NCBI GenBank assembly: GCA_020723325.1
Contig: DYJD01000006.1
Span: forward strand, 207,465 to 271,464
Source: Desulfosudis oleivorans
Lineage (GTDB): Bacteria > Desulfobacterota > Desulfobacteria > Desulfobacterales > SURF-7
Reading direction: 5' to 3'
DNA: 64,000 bases
In this document: one piece after another, positions 21,989-30,672 of the stretch
Layout: every line of letters begins with the position of its first letter
Numbering within the stretch: the first letter of the stretch is position 1
Notes under the pieces: generated by a model
What the model was told of the DNA's origin: nothing
What the model saw: the letters and a program-made list of their open reading frames with translations, nothing else
Database searches by the model: none
Program-made: the position numbers and the translations under genes

Positions 21989-24427
21989 TCATTCATAGGC
22001 CAGTGATTCCCTGGTGGTCATTCGGTCGGCATTGCGGGCTGGAAAATATGTGGCGGCCAGGGCTCCAAAAAAAATCAGAAGAACCCAGGCGCCTACTCCG
22101 CCTAGGGAAATCGTAAAGGGCAAAGGGGCCCGGAAAGCCATAGTACCGAGAAAACTTCCCAGCGCTTTGGACAGCAGCATGGCCAAGACTTTGGCAAACA
22201 CCAGACTGAGTAGTCCGATGAACAGGCCTTCGGCCATCACCAGATAATAGATGTCCCGGCTGGAGGCGCCCATGGCCCGCAGCACGCCCAGTTCCCGGGT
22301 GCGTTCCAGGATGTTCATGCTCATGGCAGCGGCGAGGCCGATAATCCCGACAGAGGCCATCAGCAGGGCCATGACCAGCAGGGAGCGGATCAGCACCTTC
22401 ATGTGATCGGCCACGGCATTGCGGATATCCGTCATAAGATAGGTTTCCAGAATGGGAGTGTTGGAAGATGATAGTAATGCTTCGACCACCCGGCCGGCTT
22501 GTTGAATGCTTTCCCCATCACCATGATGAAAAGCCACGCGCACCAGATTGCCGGTGTCGGACAATCCAAGGGCATGGTTCAATTCCCGTCGCGCAGTGTA
22601 AGCGCTGGCAGAAGGGGACCCCAGGTCTTGGATGAAGCCCACAACATGCCAGCGGGTCGCTCGGCCTTCCACCCAAAGGGTGAGCTCCTGGCCGACCTGA
22701 ATATCCGGCATCTGAAAGCGGGCCATGTGATTCAAGACGACTTCTTGCTTTCCATCCGGCCCCAGCCAGCGGCCTTCCAGGACGGGAAAGCGAATCAGCT
22801 CCGAATCCGGTTCCAGGCCGAAGATATAGGCGCTGCCGTGGCGCTTGTCCGGATAAGTGCGGATCGGATGAAACGCCAGGCCCCGGTCAAAGGCCATGGG
22901 CAGCATTTGCCAGCCTTCCACGGCTTTAACTTCCGGGAGCATGCGGATTCGGTCCGGCAGGGTGGAATCTACGGCGCGGGTTTCCGCCAAGCGGATTTCC
23001 AAATCATATAAGCGTACCTTTTGGATTTTCTGAATATTGGTATCCCAGGCCTTGGAAATATTGAGGGTCGTCATAAACAGGCCGCCGCCGGCCGCAAGCA
23101 GCAACAGGGTCATAACCAGGCGGGTTTTTTGCCGGAAAATATTACGGACGGCCAAATTCAGGCTGGGATTGCTGAAGCGGAGACGGACTTTGCTGGTTGC
23201 CGCAAGCGCCGGTTTTGACGGCAGCGACTGGGAAATGCCGTAATTGCCGAGAGCCGTGCGAATGCTCATCTTGCCGGCCCGGCGTACCGGCAGGAAAGCC
23301 ATGCATACAGGCACCAGCAAACCGGAAAATAGTTGAACCATGGGCGCCCATAATGGTGGGCTGCTGTTCTGGATGGTCACATTCAACAGGTCGGCCACGG
23401 CTTCAATCAGAAGCCAGGATAATAAGCGGCTGACGGGCAGGCCGAGGCCGACGGCCGCAAGGGCAATGAGGACAATCATGCCGAGATAAATGGCGGCGAT
23501 TTGCCCGGAGCGGGCCCCCAGCGCTTTCATGACTCCGATTTCCCGGATCTGTCTTACCATCAGGGTGCTGATGACTACCGCCGTCAGGATTGCTCCCAAG
23601 ATCAGGGTGGCAAAGCCGAAAAGCGCAAACAGGGAAAGGACCGCGGTCATTTGCCCCTGGTGGGGATGAAAACGCGGCGGCGGTACCTGCACTTCATGGA
23701 CTTTCTGCCCGTGTCGGACCAACCATTGGGCCACCGCGCCGGCCCTGGTTTCTATTTCCCCAACCTGGGCATTGGGATTGTCAAACAACAGGCGTAATTC
23801 GTCAAAGCCTTGTGATTCCCCCAAAAGGCGCAAGGTTTTTAGGGAGATATAGCCGTATCCCAGATTTTCCTGCCAGGCCGGGGCCAGACCCGGGTCATGC
23901 ACCACACCGCTGATGACCATATCCATTTCTGTCCCATGGGGCGTCTTAACCAGGATCTTTTCTCCAGGCCTCGCCTGCATCACCCGCAGGGCGGTGCGCT
24001 CCACCAGCATGGTGCCTTCCGGAGGAGGCCAGGCCCCGGAGATCGGCTTGAACCGATTCAGTTTAAGGTGGCTAAAATCATCCACCACCATCAACAGCAA
24101 GGGCAGCCAGTCTGGTCCAATTTTCATCCTGGCCAGGATCATGGCGCGTTTTTCAACTGCGGCAACTCCAGGCAGGGACGCTACGACCTGGTCCAGCTCA
24201 TCTGAAACCCCTTGGGATTCCAGCTTGATGGTGGCCATGGCCGGCATAGTGCCCAGGTAATTGGCTTGTATTTCCCTTGAAAGCACGGCATAGGCATCCA
24301 AAATCGAGCCGATGGCGACAACGCCGAGGGCAATGGCCAGCACCAGCAGGGCGGTTTTGCCCGGAGCCTTTGCAAGATCCCGGACTATCTTTTTGCTTTG
24401 CGCACTGAGCATATTGCCCCCTTCCAA
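21989..24427 (-). CDS. FtsX-type ABC transporter permease (two FtsX/MacB_PCD units; LolC/E or MacB-like)
   Basis: KTALLVLAIALGVVAIGSILDAYAVLSREI; IREIGVMKALGARSGQIAAIYLG; RTRELGVLRAMGASSRDIYYLVMAEGLFIGLLS. Confidence 0.93.
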   Translation of the reverse strand: MEGGNMLSAQSKKIVRDLAKAPGKTALLVLAIALGVVAIGSILDAYAVLSREIQANYLGTMPAMATIKLESQGVSDELDQVVASLPGVAAVEKRAMILARMKIGPDWLPLLLMVVDDFSHLKLNRFKPISGAWPPPEGTMLVERTALRVMQARPGEKILVKTPHGTEMDMVISGVVHDPGLAPAWQENLGYGYISLKTLRLLGESQGFDELRLLFDNPNAQVGEIETRAGAVAQWLVRHGQKVHEVQVPPPRFHPHQGQMTAVLSLFALFGFATLILGAILTAVVISTLMVRQIREIGVMKALGARSGQIAAIYLGMIVLIALAAVGLGLPVSRLLSWLLIEAVADLLNVTIQNSSPPLWAPMVQLFSGLLVPVCMAFLPVRRAGKMSIRTALGNYGISQSLPSKPALAATSKVRLRFSNPSLNLAVRNIFRQKTRLVMTLLLLAAGGGLFMTTLNISKAWDTNIQKIQKVRLYDLEIRLAETRAVDSTLPDRIRMLPEVKAVEGWQMLPMAFDRGLAFHPIRTYPDKRHGSAYIFGLEPDSELIRFPVLEGRWLGPDGKQEVVLNHMARFQMPDIQVGQELTLWVEGRATRWHVVGFIQDLGSPSASAYTARRELNHALGLSDTGNLVRVAFHHGDGESIQQAGRVVEALLSSSNTPILETYLMTDIRNAVADHMKVLIRSLLVMALLMASVGIIGLAAAMSMNILERTRELGVLRAMGASSRDIYYLVMAEGLFIGLLSLVFAKVLAMLLSKALGSFLGTMAFRAPLPFTISLGGVGAWVLLIFFGALAATYFPARNADRMTTRESLAYE

Positions 24428-25116
24428 TGTGTGTCTGCGGATTCATGGATGCGGCCATCGGAAATGCTGAAGACCTTTTGAAAGTATTTGGCAAAGGCGT
24501 TTTCATGGGTCACGATCAGAACTGTTTTCCCGGATTGGGCCAGGCTTTGAAACAAGGCAAAAATGGTCTCGGCGGTTTGGGAGTCAAGATTGCCGGTGGG
24601 CTCATCGGCAACCACGATGGGCGGATCATTGGCAAGCGCCCGCGCAATGGCCGCCCGTTGTTGTTGTCCGCCGGAAAGCGCTGCCGGAAATTTGTGGGCC
24701 TGGTCCGCAATGCCCACCACGCGGAGCAATTCCAGGGCCTTTGAAGACCTTTGGGATTTTTTATGGATCCGGCAAAAATCCATGGGTAGGACCACGTTTT
24801 CCAGGATGGTGAGGGTGGGCAGGAGTTGAAAGAACTGGAATACGATCCCCACATTTTTCCCGCGCCAACCGGCGAGTTCGTCTTCGCTCAGGGCTTCGAT
24901 GGCGCGGCCGGCCACGGTAATGCGGCCCTTGGTGGGCCGGTCGATTCCGGCGATCATGTTGAGCAGGGTGGTTTTGCCGCTGCCGGATTTGCCGGTCAAG
25001 GCCGTCAGGCTGCCCTGGGGGATTCGCAACGAGATATCTGTCAAGGCCTGAAAATTTCCAGCACCGGCAGGAAAGTTCTTATGCAGATTTTCGATAATAA
25101 TATCTTCTTCTTTCAT
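24385..25116 (-). CDS. ABC transporter ATP-binding protein (LolD/MacB-like)
   Basis: Walker [17 protein letters not shown]; signature [33 protein letters not shown]. Confidence 0.95.
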   Translation of the reverse strand: MKEEDIIIENLHKNFPAGAGNFQALTDISLRIPQGSLTALTGKSGSGKTTLLNMIAGIDRPTKGRITVAGRAIEALSEDELAGWRGKNVGIVFQFFQLLPTLTILENVVLPMDFCRIHKKSQRSSKALELLRVVGIADQAHKFPAALSGGQQQRAAIARALANDPPIVVADEPTGNLDSQTAETIFALFQSLAQSGKTVLIVTHENAFAKYFQKVFSISDGRIHESADTHWKGAICSVRKAKR

Positions 25117-25240
25117 TTTTCCGCCTTTCCATAGTAAAATATCTGTCCAAAAGCATTTATGCCGAAATTGCCATATTCCAATGGAAAAGGATTGCTACAA
25201 GACGAAAATGTTTTGATTTTTTACGCAAAAGAAAAACGAC

Positions 25241-26254
25241 ATGAAACCCGGTGCCACGACTTCCATCAGCCTGATTCACATGCTCCTCAACTTCATATCA
25301 AGCTATGGGATAAATCCGCAGACGATTTGCAAATCCGCCGGATTGACGTCAAACCTGCTGGAAAATATGGATGGCCGAGTGCCCCATGAAAAGTATGAAG
25401 CTGTCTGGAAAGAAGCGCTTTTACAAACCGGCGACCCCAATTTGGGCCTGCATTTCGGGGAACAGATCGGGAGCCATGGCAGCGGGCATATTTTGTTTTA
25501 TGTCACGGCCAATTGCCCGGATCTGGGAACAGCCCTTGAAAAAATTTGCCGGTATCATTGCTTGTTGTCGGACGGGGGGCGGCCCCAAATGAAAACCGAT
25601 GAACGCTACGGGTATTTCATAACCGAACATAGCGGCAGGGATGCCCTGGTGGACCGCCACACTTCAGAAGCCATAGCTGTTTCCATGGTCAAACTCATTC
25701 CGCATCTGACCAATCAGAAGGATTTGCAGCCGCTGGAAGTCCGTTTTCAGCATCCACGGCCTGGCGACATAACAGAACATGAGCGCATTTTTCATGGGTC
25801 TGTACGATTCGGACAGGTGCGCAATGAAATCATCATACACCGCCGGCATTTGCGCCTGCCGCTCTGCCTTGCCGATGCCGAGCTGCTGGAAACCCTTGAA
25901 AGCCATGCCAGCAAAATGCTGGCACGCTTGTATCCGGCTGATACCCTTACGGATAAAGTGTCGCACATATTGGGGGAAAAATTGCGCGGTGAGACGCCGG
26001 ATATTGATTCCCTGTCCCGGACCCTGGGCATGAGCACCCGCAATCTACAGAACAAATTGAAAAAGGAAGGCACGACCTATCAGAAGCTCTTGGACCAGGC
26101 CAGGAAGGAAATCGCCCTGGCCTATCTGAAAAACCCGGATATCTCCATGGTGGAAATCGCCTTGCTCCTGGGATATGCGGAGCAAAGCGCTTTCAACCAT
26201 GCCTTCAAACGCTGGACCGGGTCCACTCCCCAGCAGTATCGCCAACAGGTCTGA
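25241..26254 (+). CDS. AraC family transcriptional regulator (arabinose_bd-like N-term + HTH_18)
   Basis: SLSRTLGMSTRNLQNKLKKEGTTYQKLLDQARKEIALAYLKNPDISMVEIALLLGYAEQSAFNHAFKRWTGSTPQQYR. Confidence 0.93.
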   Translation: MKPGATTSISLIHMLLNFISSYGINPQTICKSAGLTSNLLENMDGRVPHEKYEAVWKEALLQTGDPNLGLHFGEQIGSHGSGHILFYVTANCPDLGTALEKICRYHCLLSDGGRPQMKTDERYGYFITEHSGRDALVDRHTSEAIAVSMVKLIPHLTNQKDLQPLEVRFQHPRPGDITEHERIFHGSVRFGQVRNEIIIHRRHLRLPLCLADAELLETLESHASKMLARLYPADTLTDKVSHILGEKLRGETPDIDSLSRTLGMSTRNLQNKLKKEGTTYQKLLDQARKEIALAYLKNPDISMVEIALLLGYAEQSAFNHAFKRWTGSTPQQYRQQV

Positions 26255-26277
26255 AGGAAACGAAAAAAAGAGTTTCA

Positions 26278-26336
26278 GCCTTGATCCTGTTTTCGGCCAT
26301 CCTTGATGGTGGGAGCGGCTTCCAGCCGCGATTCGG
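26278..26336 (+). repeat. REP-like palindromic element family A, copy 2
   Basis: GCCTTGATCCTGTTTTCGGCC...core GTGGGAGCGGCTTCCAGCCGCGAT at 26309-26332. Confidence 0.9.
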
Positions 26337-26376
26337 TAAAAGTGCTGATTCTGGTCTATTTTTCTTCTGATGATAT

Positions 26377-26757
26377 CTATTCCGTTTTCACACAGGACCC
26401 CAACACATAGGCGCATTGCTCGTCTTTGTTGAAAAAGCAGCCGGTATTGCCGTTGTAAGCGATTTTTTCCACCCTGCCGTCTTTGAGGGTGAAGGTGACC
26501 TCGCAATAGCGCCGGGTGCGGTGAAACATGCCATGGGTATTGCCTTCGGCGCTGTAGGTTAAAAATTCCAGGTTGTCCAACCGCTCGGAACGAACCGGCA
26601 CCCCAGCGCAGGAAAGCAGATCGGCCTTGGTCATTCCGATCATGTCGGTCCTGGCCTGTTGGGCCAATTTTGCCCGTTTATGGCAGGCGCAGCCGGTCTG
26701 GATGACCATCAGCATGATGATCATAGCGAATACAACCCATTTTGCGGATTTCGGCAT
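26377..26757 (-). CDS. Small lipoprotein, BamE/SmpA-like
   Basis: Lipobox IQTGC; MIGMTKADLLSCAGVPVRSERLDNLEFLTYS resembles the GMtk.dvl...G.P motif. Confidence 0.65.
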   Translation of the reverse strand: MPKSAKWVVFAMIIMLMVIQTGCACHKRAKLAQQARTDMIGMTKADLLSCAGVPVRSERLDNLEFLTYSAEGNTHGMFHRTRRYCEVTFTLKDGRVEKIAYNGNTGCFFNKDEQCAYVLGSCVKTE

Positions 26758-27034
26758 CTTCTTTTTCCTCCTCTATGCAATTATTTCGTTGATGTTGAAA
26801 ATATCCATACCATATTTTCGCTTTTTATCCGAATTTGCAAACCAAGTGCCTTTTCTATATCACCTGCATTGACTGATATGCCTTTCTGATTTGTAACGGT
26901 TTGTATCAAATTGTAACGGCGGCACCGGCAGGAGCGGGGGATGAGATTCCCATTGAAACCGTGATCACGAATCTGGTAGAAATGGCTGCAGGTCGGGCAG
27001 TCGCAAGGCCGAAATTCAGCCAGGAAATACATCC

Positions 27035-29332
27035 ATGAATACATGCATTCGCATCGCCATCATGGCCATGGGGTTCAGCGGCCTGGTAGCCGAGGTGCTG
27101 CTGTTACGGGAATTCCTGATTGTCTTTTCAGGCAACGAGCTATGCATCGGCATCGTCCTCGCCAATTGGCTGATACTTGAGGCCGTTGGATGCTACTTTG
27201 CCGGCCGGCAAGCTGAGAAAGCCGAAAATCAAATTGACACCTTTTCATTTTTAACAATTCTTTTTTCCATCTCCTTACCGGCGGCGATTTATCTGATACG
27301 CATCCTGAAAAGGATCAGCGGGGTTTCCATTGGTGAAAGCCTCGGCTTATTGTCGATGTTGTATTCCTCCTTTCTTATCCTGATGCCGGCAAGCACCTTA
27401 CACGGCGCATTATTTACTTGCAGTTGCCGGATTTATTCCAGGTTTTCAGGCGCTGAAACCGCTGCCGCAGGCAGGGTTTATATTTATGAAACCGTGGGTA
27501 CGATCATCGGCAGTATTGTCTGCACATATGTCTTCATTCCCTATCTGAATACATTTCAGGCCGTCGCAATACTCGCCCTGTTGAACTTTTCGTCCTGTCT
27601 TGTATTGTTTGTCCCTTTTCGGAAAGCCGGCCTGTTTCCAAAAAAAATTCTCGTCGGCCTGGGCGTGCTGATCTTTTTTTCCGGTTATCTGGTCTTCAGT
27701 CATCAGGCGGATAAACTGCATCATTATTCGATTAAAGCCCAATGGCAGAACCACAATATCGTTCATTACCAGAATTCCCAATACGGCAATATCTGTGTGA
27801 TCGAAAACCAAGGGCAATATATTTTTTTCCTGGACGGTATTCCCAATATTATAACGCCTATTCCGGATATTGCTTTTGTGGAAGAATTCGTTCATCTGCC
27901 CCTGCTTGCCCATCCTGAGCCTAAAAAACTGCTTATCCTGAGCGGGGGGGCGGGCGGCATGATCCATGCGGTCTTGAAGCATTCATCAATAGAGACGGTG
28001 GAGTATGCCGAGCTGGACCCGCTGGTCCTTGAACTGATCAGAAAATTTTCCACAGCGTTGACCGAATCTGAATTGAATGATCCAAGAGTAAAGATAAAGC
28101 ATATTGACGGCCGTCTTTTGTTGAAAACAAAGCAGGACCGATATGACATGATCTTGCTGGGGATCATGGACCCATCGAATCTACAAGCGAATAGACTGTT
28201 TACAAAGGAGTTCTTTGCCCTTGTGCAAGCAAGACTGACCCAAGGCGGCATGCTGGTTATGGGGCTGCCCGGCTCTTTAACATATTTGAATGTTGAGCTG
28301 AAAAACCTGAACAGTTGTATTTTTCATACCCTGAAAAGCGTATTTGCTTATACCAGGGTCATTCCCGGTGACGGCCACAATCTCTTCCTTTCATCCGATT
28401 CTCCGGACATTTCATCCATTGACAGGCTGCAGATAGTGCAAAGACTTATTCAGCGGGGCATCGAAGCCGAGACCGTCATGCCCTGGCATATTGAGAATAA
28501 GCTGCATCCCGGCTGGCAGGAGTGGTTCACGGGTTTTATTGAGGGCGGCAGTCAAAAGCTCAATTATGACTTCAAACCCCTGGGATTGTTTTACAGCCTA
28601 GCCCATTGGAATACCCTGTTTGCGCCTGGTTTCCACGGGATCTACAGGCAGTTTGAAGGGATAAGCCTGGAGATTCTGCTTTTCCTGTTTGTCCTCTTGA
28701 TTCTTCTTTATTTCCTTTTCAGATCCAAAAGCAAAGGGCTTTCACAGGCCGGCATCCCCTTTTCCATTGCCGCCACCGGGTTTGCCGGAATGACTTTTAA
28801 CCTGATTCTGATCTTTGCATTTCAATCGATTTATGGATATGTGTTTTCATGGATCGGATTGATTATAGCCGCTTTTATGGCAGGTGTGGCTTGTGGAGCC
28901 GCGCTTATAACCAAAACGTCGGCATGGCTGAAAAATTGTTTTGCGCTATACCTAAAAATTGAATTCACGATAGTCGGTTTTGCGCTTGTGCTGCCGTTTG
29001 CATTTCTTTGCGCACATCCATATTGGGAAGGCCGGGCCGTATTCTTTTCTTTCAAGATATTGTTTTTTATCATGGCGCTTATCGGCGGTATGTTGATCGG
29101 GTCCCAATTTCCTTTGGCAAACAAGCTGTATCTTGGCAAGGGGGCAAGTGTAAGTAAAACAGCCGGATTGCTTTATGCTTCCGATCTGCTGGGCGGATGG
29201 CTTGGCGGAATTGCCGGCGCTGTCGTGCTTTTGCCTGTGCTCGGTCTTGCCGGCACCTGCATAACAGTGGCATTGCTGAAATTGACAAGTTTCATAGTCA
29301 TCATAACCCGGCCTGAAGCCTATTCAAGATGA
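27035..29332 (+). CDS. Polytopic membrane protein with central spermidine-synthase-like domain
   Basis: N-terminal TM block; KKLLILSGGAGGMIHAVLKHSSIETVEYAELDPLVLEL...DPRVKIKHIDGRLLL; C-terminal TM block. Confidence 0.85.
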   Translation: MNTCIRIAIMAMGFSGLVAEVLLLREFLIVFSGNELCIGIVLANWLILEAVGCYFAGRQAEKAENQIDTFSFLTILFSISLPAAIYLIRILKRISGVSIGESLGLLSMLYSSFLILMPASTLHGALFTCSCRIYSRFSGAETAAAGRVYIYETVGTIIGSIVCTYVFIPYLNTFQAVAILALLNFSSCLVLFVPFRKAGLFPKKILVGLGVLIFFSGYLVFSHQADKLHHYSIKAQWQNHNIVHYQNSQYGNICVIENQGQYIFFLDGIPNIITPIPDIAFVEEFVHLPLLAHPEPKKLLILSGGAGGMIHAVLKHSSIETVEYAELDPLVLELIRKFSTALTESELNDPRVKIKHIDGRLLLKTKQDRYDMILLGIMDPSNLQANRLFTKEFFALVQARLTQGGMLVMGLPGSLTYLNVELKNLNSCIFHTLKSVFAYTRVIPGDGHNLFLSSDSPDISSIDRLQIVQRLIQRGIEAETVMPWHIENKLHPGWQEWFTGFIEGGSQKLNYDFKPLGLFYSLAHWNTLFAPGFHGIYRQFEGISLEILLFLFVLLILLYFLFRSKSKGLSQAGIPFSIAATGFAGMTFNLILIFAFQSIYGYVFSWIGLIIAAFMAGVACGAALITKTSAWLKNCFALYLKIEFTIVGFALVLPFAFLCAHPYWEGRAVFFSFKILFFIMALIGGMLIGSQFPLANKLYLGKGASVSKTAGLLYASDLLGGWLGGIAGAVVLLPVLGLAGTCITVALLKLTSFIVIITRPEAYSR

Positions 29333-29340
29333 GGTGAAAG

Positions 29341-30438
29341 ATGAAGGATTTTTTTTATAAAATCTTTACACGCCGAAATTTTCTGAAAAACGCGGCTGAT
29401 CTTTGTTTTAAACTGGGACTGGCTTGGATTTTCCTGGATGGTTTCAAGACATGGGCTTCCGGCAAAGAAGCCAAGACCGAAGTAAAGAAAAACGGTAGTA
29501 CAAGCAGCGTTTTTAAGCCGGCCTATCTCAGACTTCACAAAACCGGTGAACTGAAAAAACGCGCCGCAGAACTCTGGGCCGTTATGGAAGAATGCCGGCT
29601 CTGCCCGCGCAAATGCGGGGTCAATCGCCTTGCAGGCATGCGCGGCTTCTGCCAAGCACCCGGTGCCGAATTGGTTGTTTCAGCCTTTCACCCCCATTTC
29701 GGCGAAGAAAGACCGCTGGTTGGAAAGGGCGGTTCCGGGACCATCTTTTTAACCCATTGCAATTTGCGGTGTGTCTTTTGCCAGAATTGGGAAATCAGTC
29801 AGCTTGGCCGGGGCGCTGAAAAAAAGCTTGAGGAGCTCGCCGCAATGATGCTGCAGCTCCAAAAAAACGGTTGCCATAATTTGAATCTTGTTACTCCGAC
29901 CCATTATTCGCCGCATATCCTAAAGGCCCTTGATCTGGCGGCCGGGAAAGGACTGCGCCTGCCGGTGGTATACAACACCTCCGGCTGGGAGCGCCAGGAG
30001 ATACTCGCGTTTCTGGACGGGATCGTGGATATCTACCTGCCGGATTTCAAATACTGGGACCATGACTTGTCGGCAAAATACTCCTCCGGCGCCAAGAGCT
30101 ACCCTCAGGTTACCCGTGAAGCCATCCTGGCCATGCATCAACAGGTAGGGGTGGCCAAACCGGCCCAGGACGGCATCATGCAACGGGGCCTGATGATCCG
30201 GCATTTGGTCATGCCCAATGATACCGGCGGATCGGAAAAAATCATGGCGTGGATCGCCGAAAATCTGCCCAAAGACACCTATGTCAATATCATGGCCCAG
30301 TATAACCCGGTTTTTAAAGCCTATGATTATCCGGAGCTGTCAAGGCGAATAACCGGCGCCGAGTATACCAAGGTAGTAAAGAGGGCCAAAGAACTGGGAC
30401 TCACAAATCTGGATGTCCAAGGATATTGGTGGTTGTAA
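29341..30438 (+). CDS. Radical SAM protein, PflX (COG1313)-like, with N-terminal twin-arginine/hydrophobic segment
   Basis: TRRNFLKNAADLCFKLGLAW; CRLCPRKCGVNRLAGMRGFC; radical SAM CNLRCVFCQNW. Confidence 0.9.
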   Translation: MKDFFYKIFTRRNFLKNAADLCFKLGLAWIFLDGFKTWASGKEAKTEVKKNGSTSSVFKPAYLRLHKTGELKKRAAELWAVMEECRLCPRKCGVNRLAGMRGFCQAPGAELVVSAFHPHFGEERPLVGKGGSGTIFLTHCNLRCVFCQNWEISQLGRGAEKKLEELAAMMLQLQKNGCHNLNLVTPTHYSPHILKALDLAAGKGLRLPVVYNTSGWERQEILAFLDGIVDIYLPDFKYWDHDLSAKYSSGAKSYPQVTREAILAMHQQVGVAKPAQDGIMQRGLMIRHLVMPNDTGGSEKIMAWIAENLPKDTYVNIMAQYNPVFKAYDYPELSRRITGAEYTKVVKRAKELGLTNLDVQGYWWL

Positions 30439-30507
30439 TGTCGGTGGTCAAACCTTTTTTTGACGTAAAAAACATATTGTCGAATCATGATAATATAATA
30501 TGCCGGT

Positions 30508-30672
30508 TCAATTTAAAATCACCGTGACCAAATGAAGACCATTAAGAATCATAACCGTCAACCAGACCACCATGCTGATGCCCACCGCAGCCGCCGCAAT
30601 ATCTTTGATGACCTTTAGTTTGCGAATGGGGCGAAAACCGGGCTCGCCGGTGCCGAAAAATTTATTGCGCAT
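30508..30672 (-). CDS. 54-aa single-TM peptide overlapping the P-type ATPase stop codon
   Basis: [61 protein letters not shown] just upstream of ATG, 11-nt overlap with ATPase ORF. Confidence 0.65.
   Translation of the reverse strand: MRNKFFGTGEPGFRPIRKLKVIKDIAAAAVGISMVVWLTVMILNGLHLVTVILN

Noticed and set aside
22499-24260. Several plus-strand ORFs across 22.5-24.3 kb
   Set aside because: All antisense to the FtsX-type permease, low-complexity translations.
26045-26506. 153-aa minus-strand ORF
   Set aside because: Antisense to the AraC regulator and reading through a family-A palindrome (RIAAGSRSHHQG).
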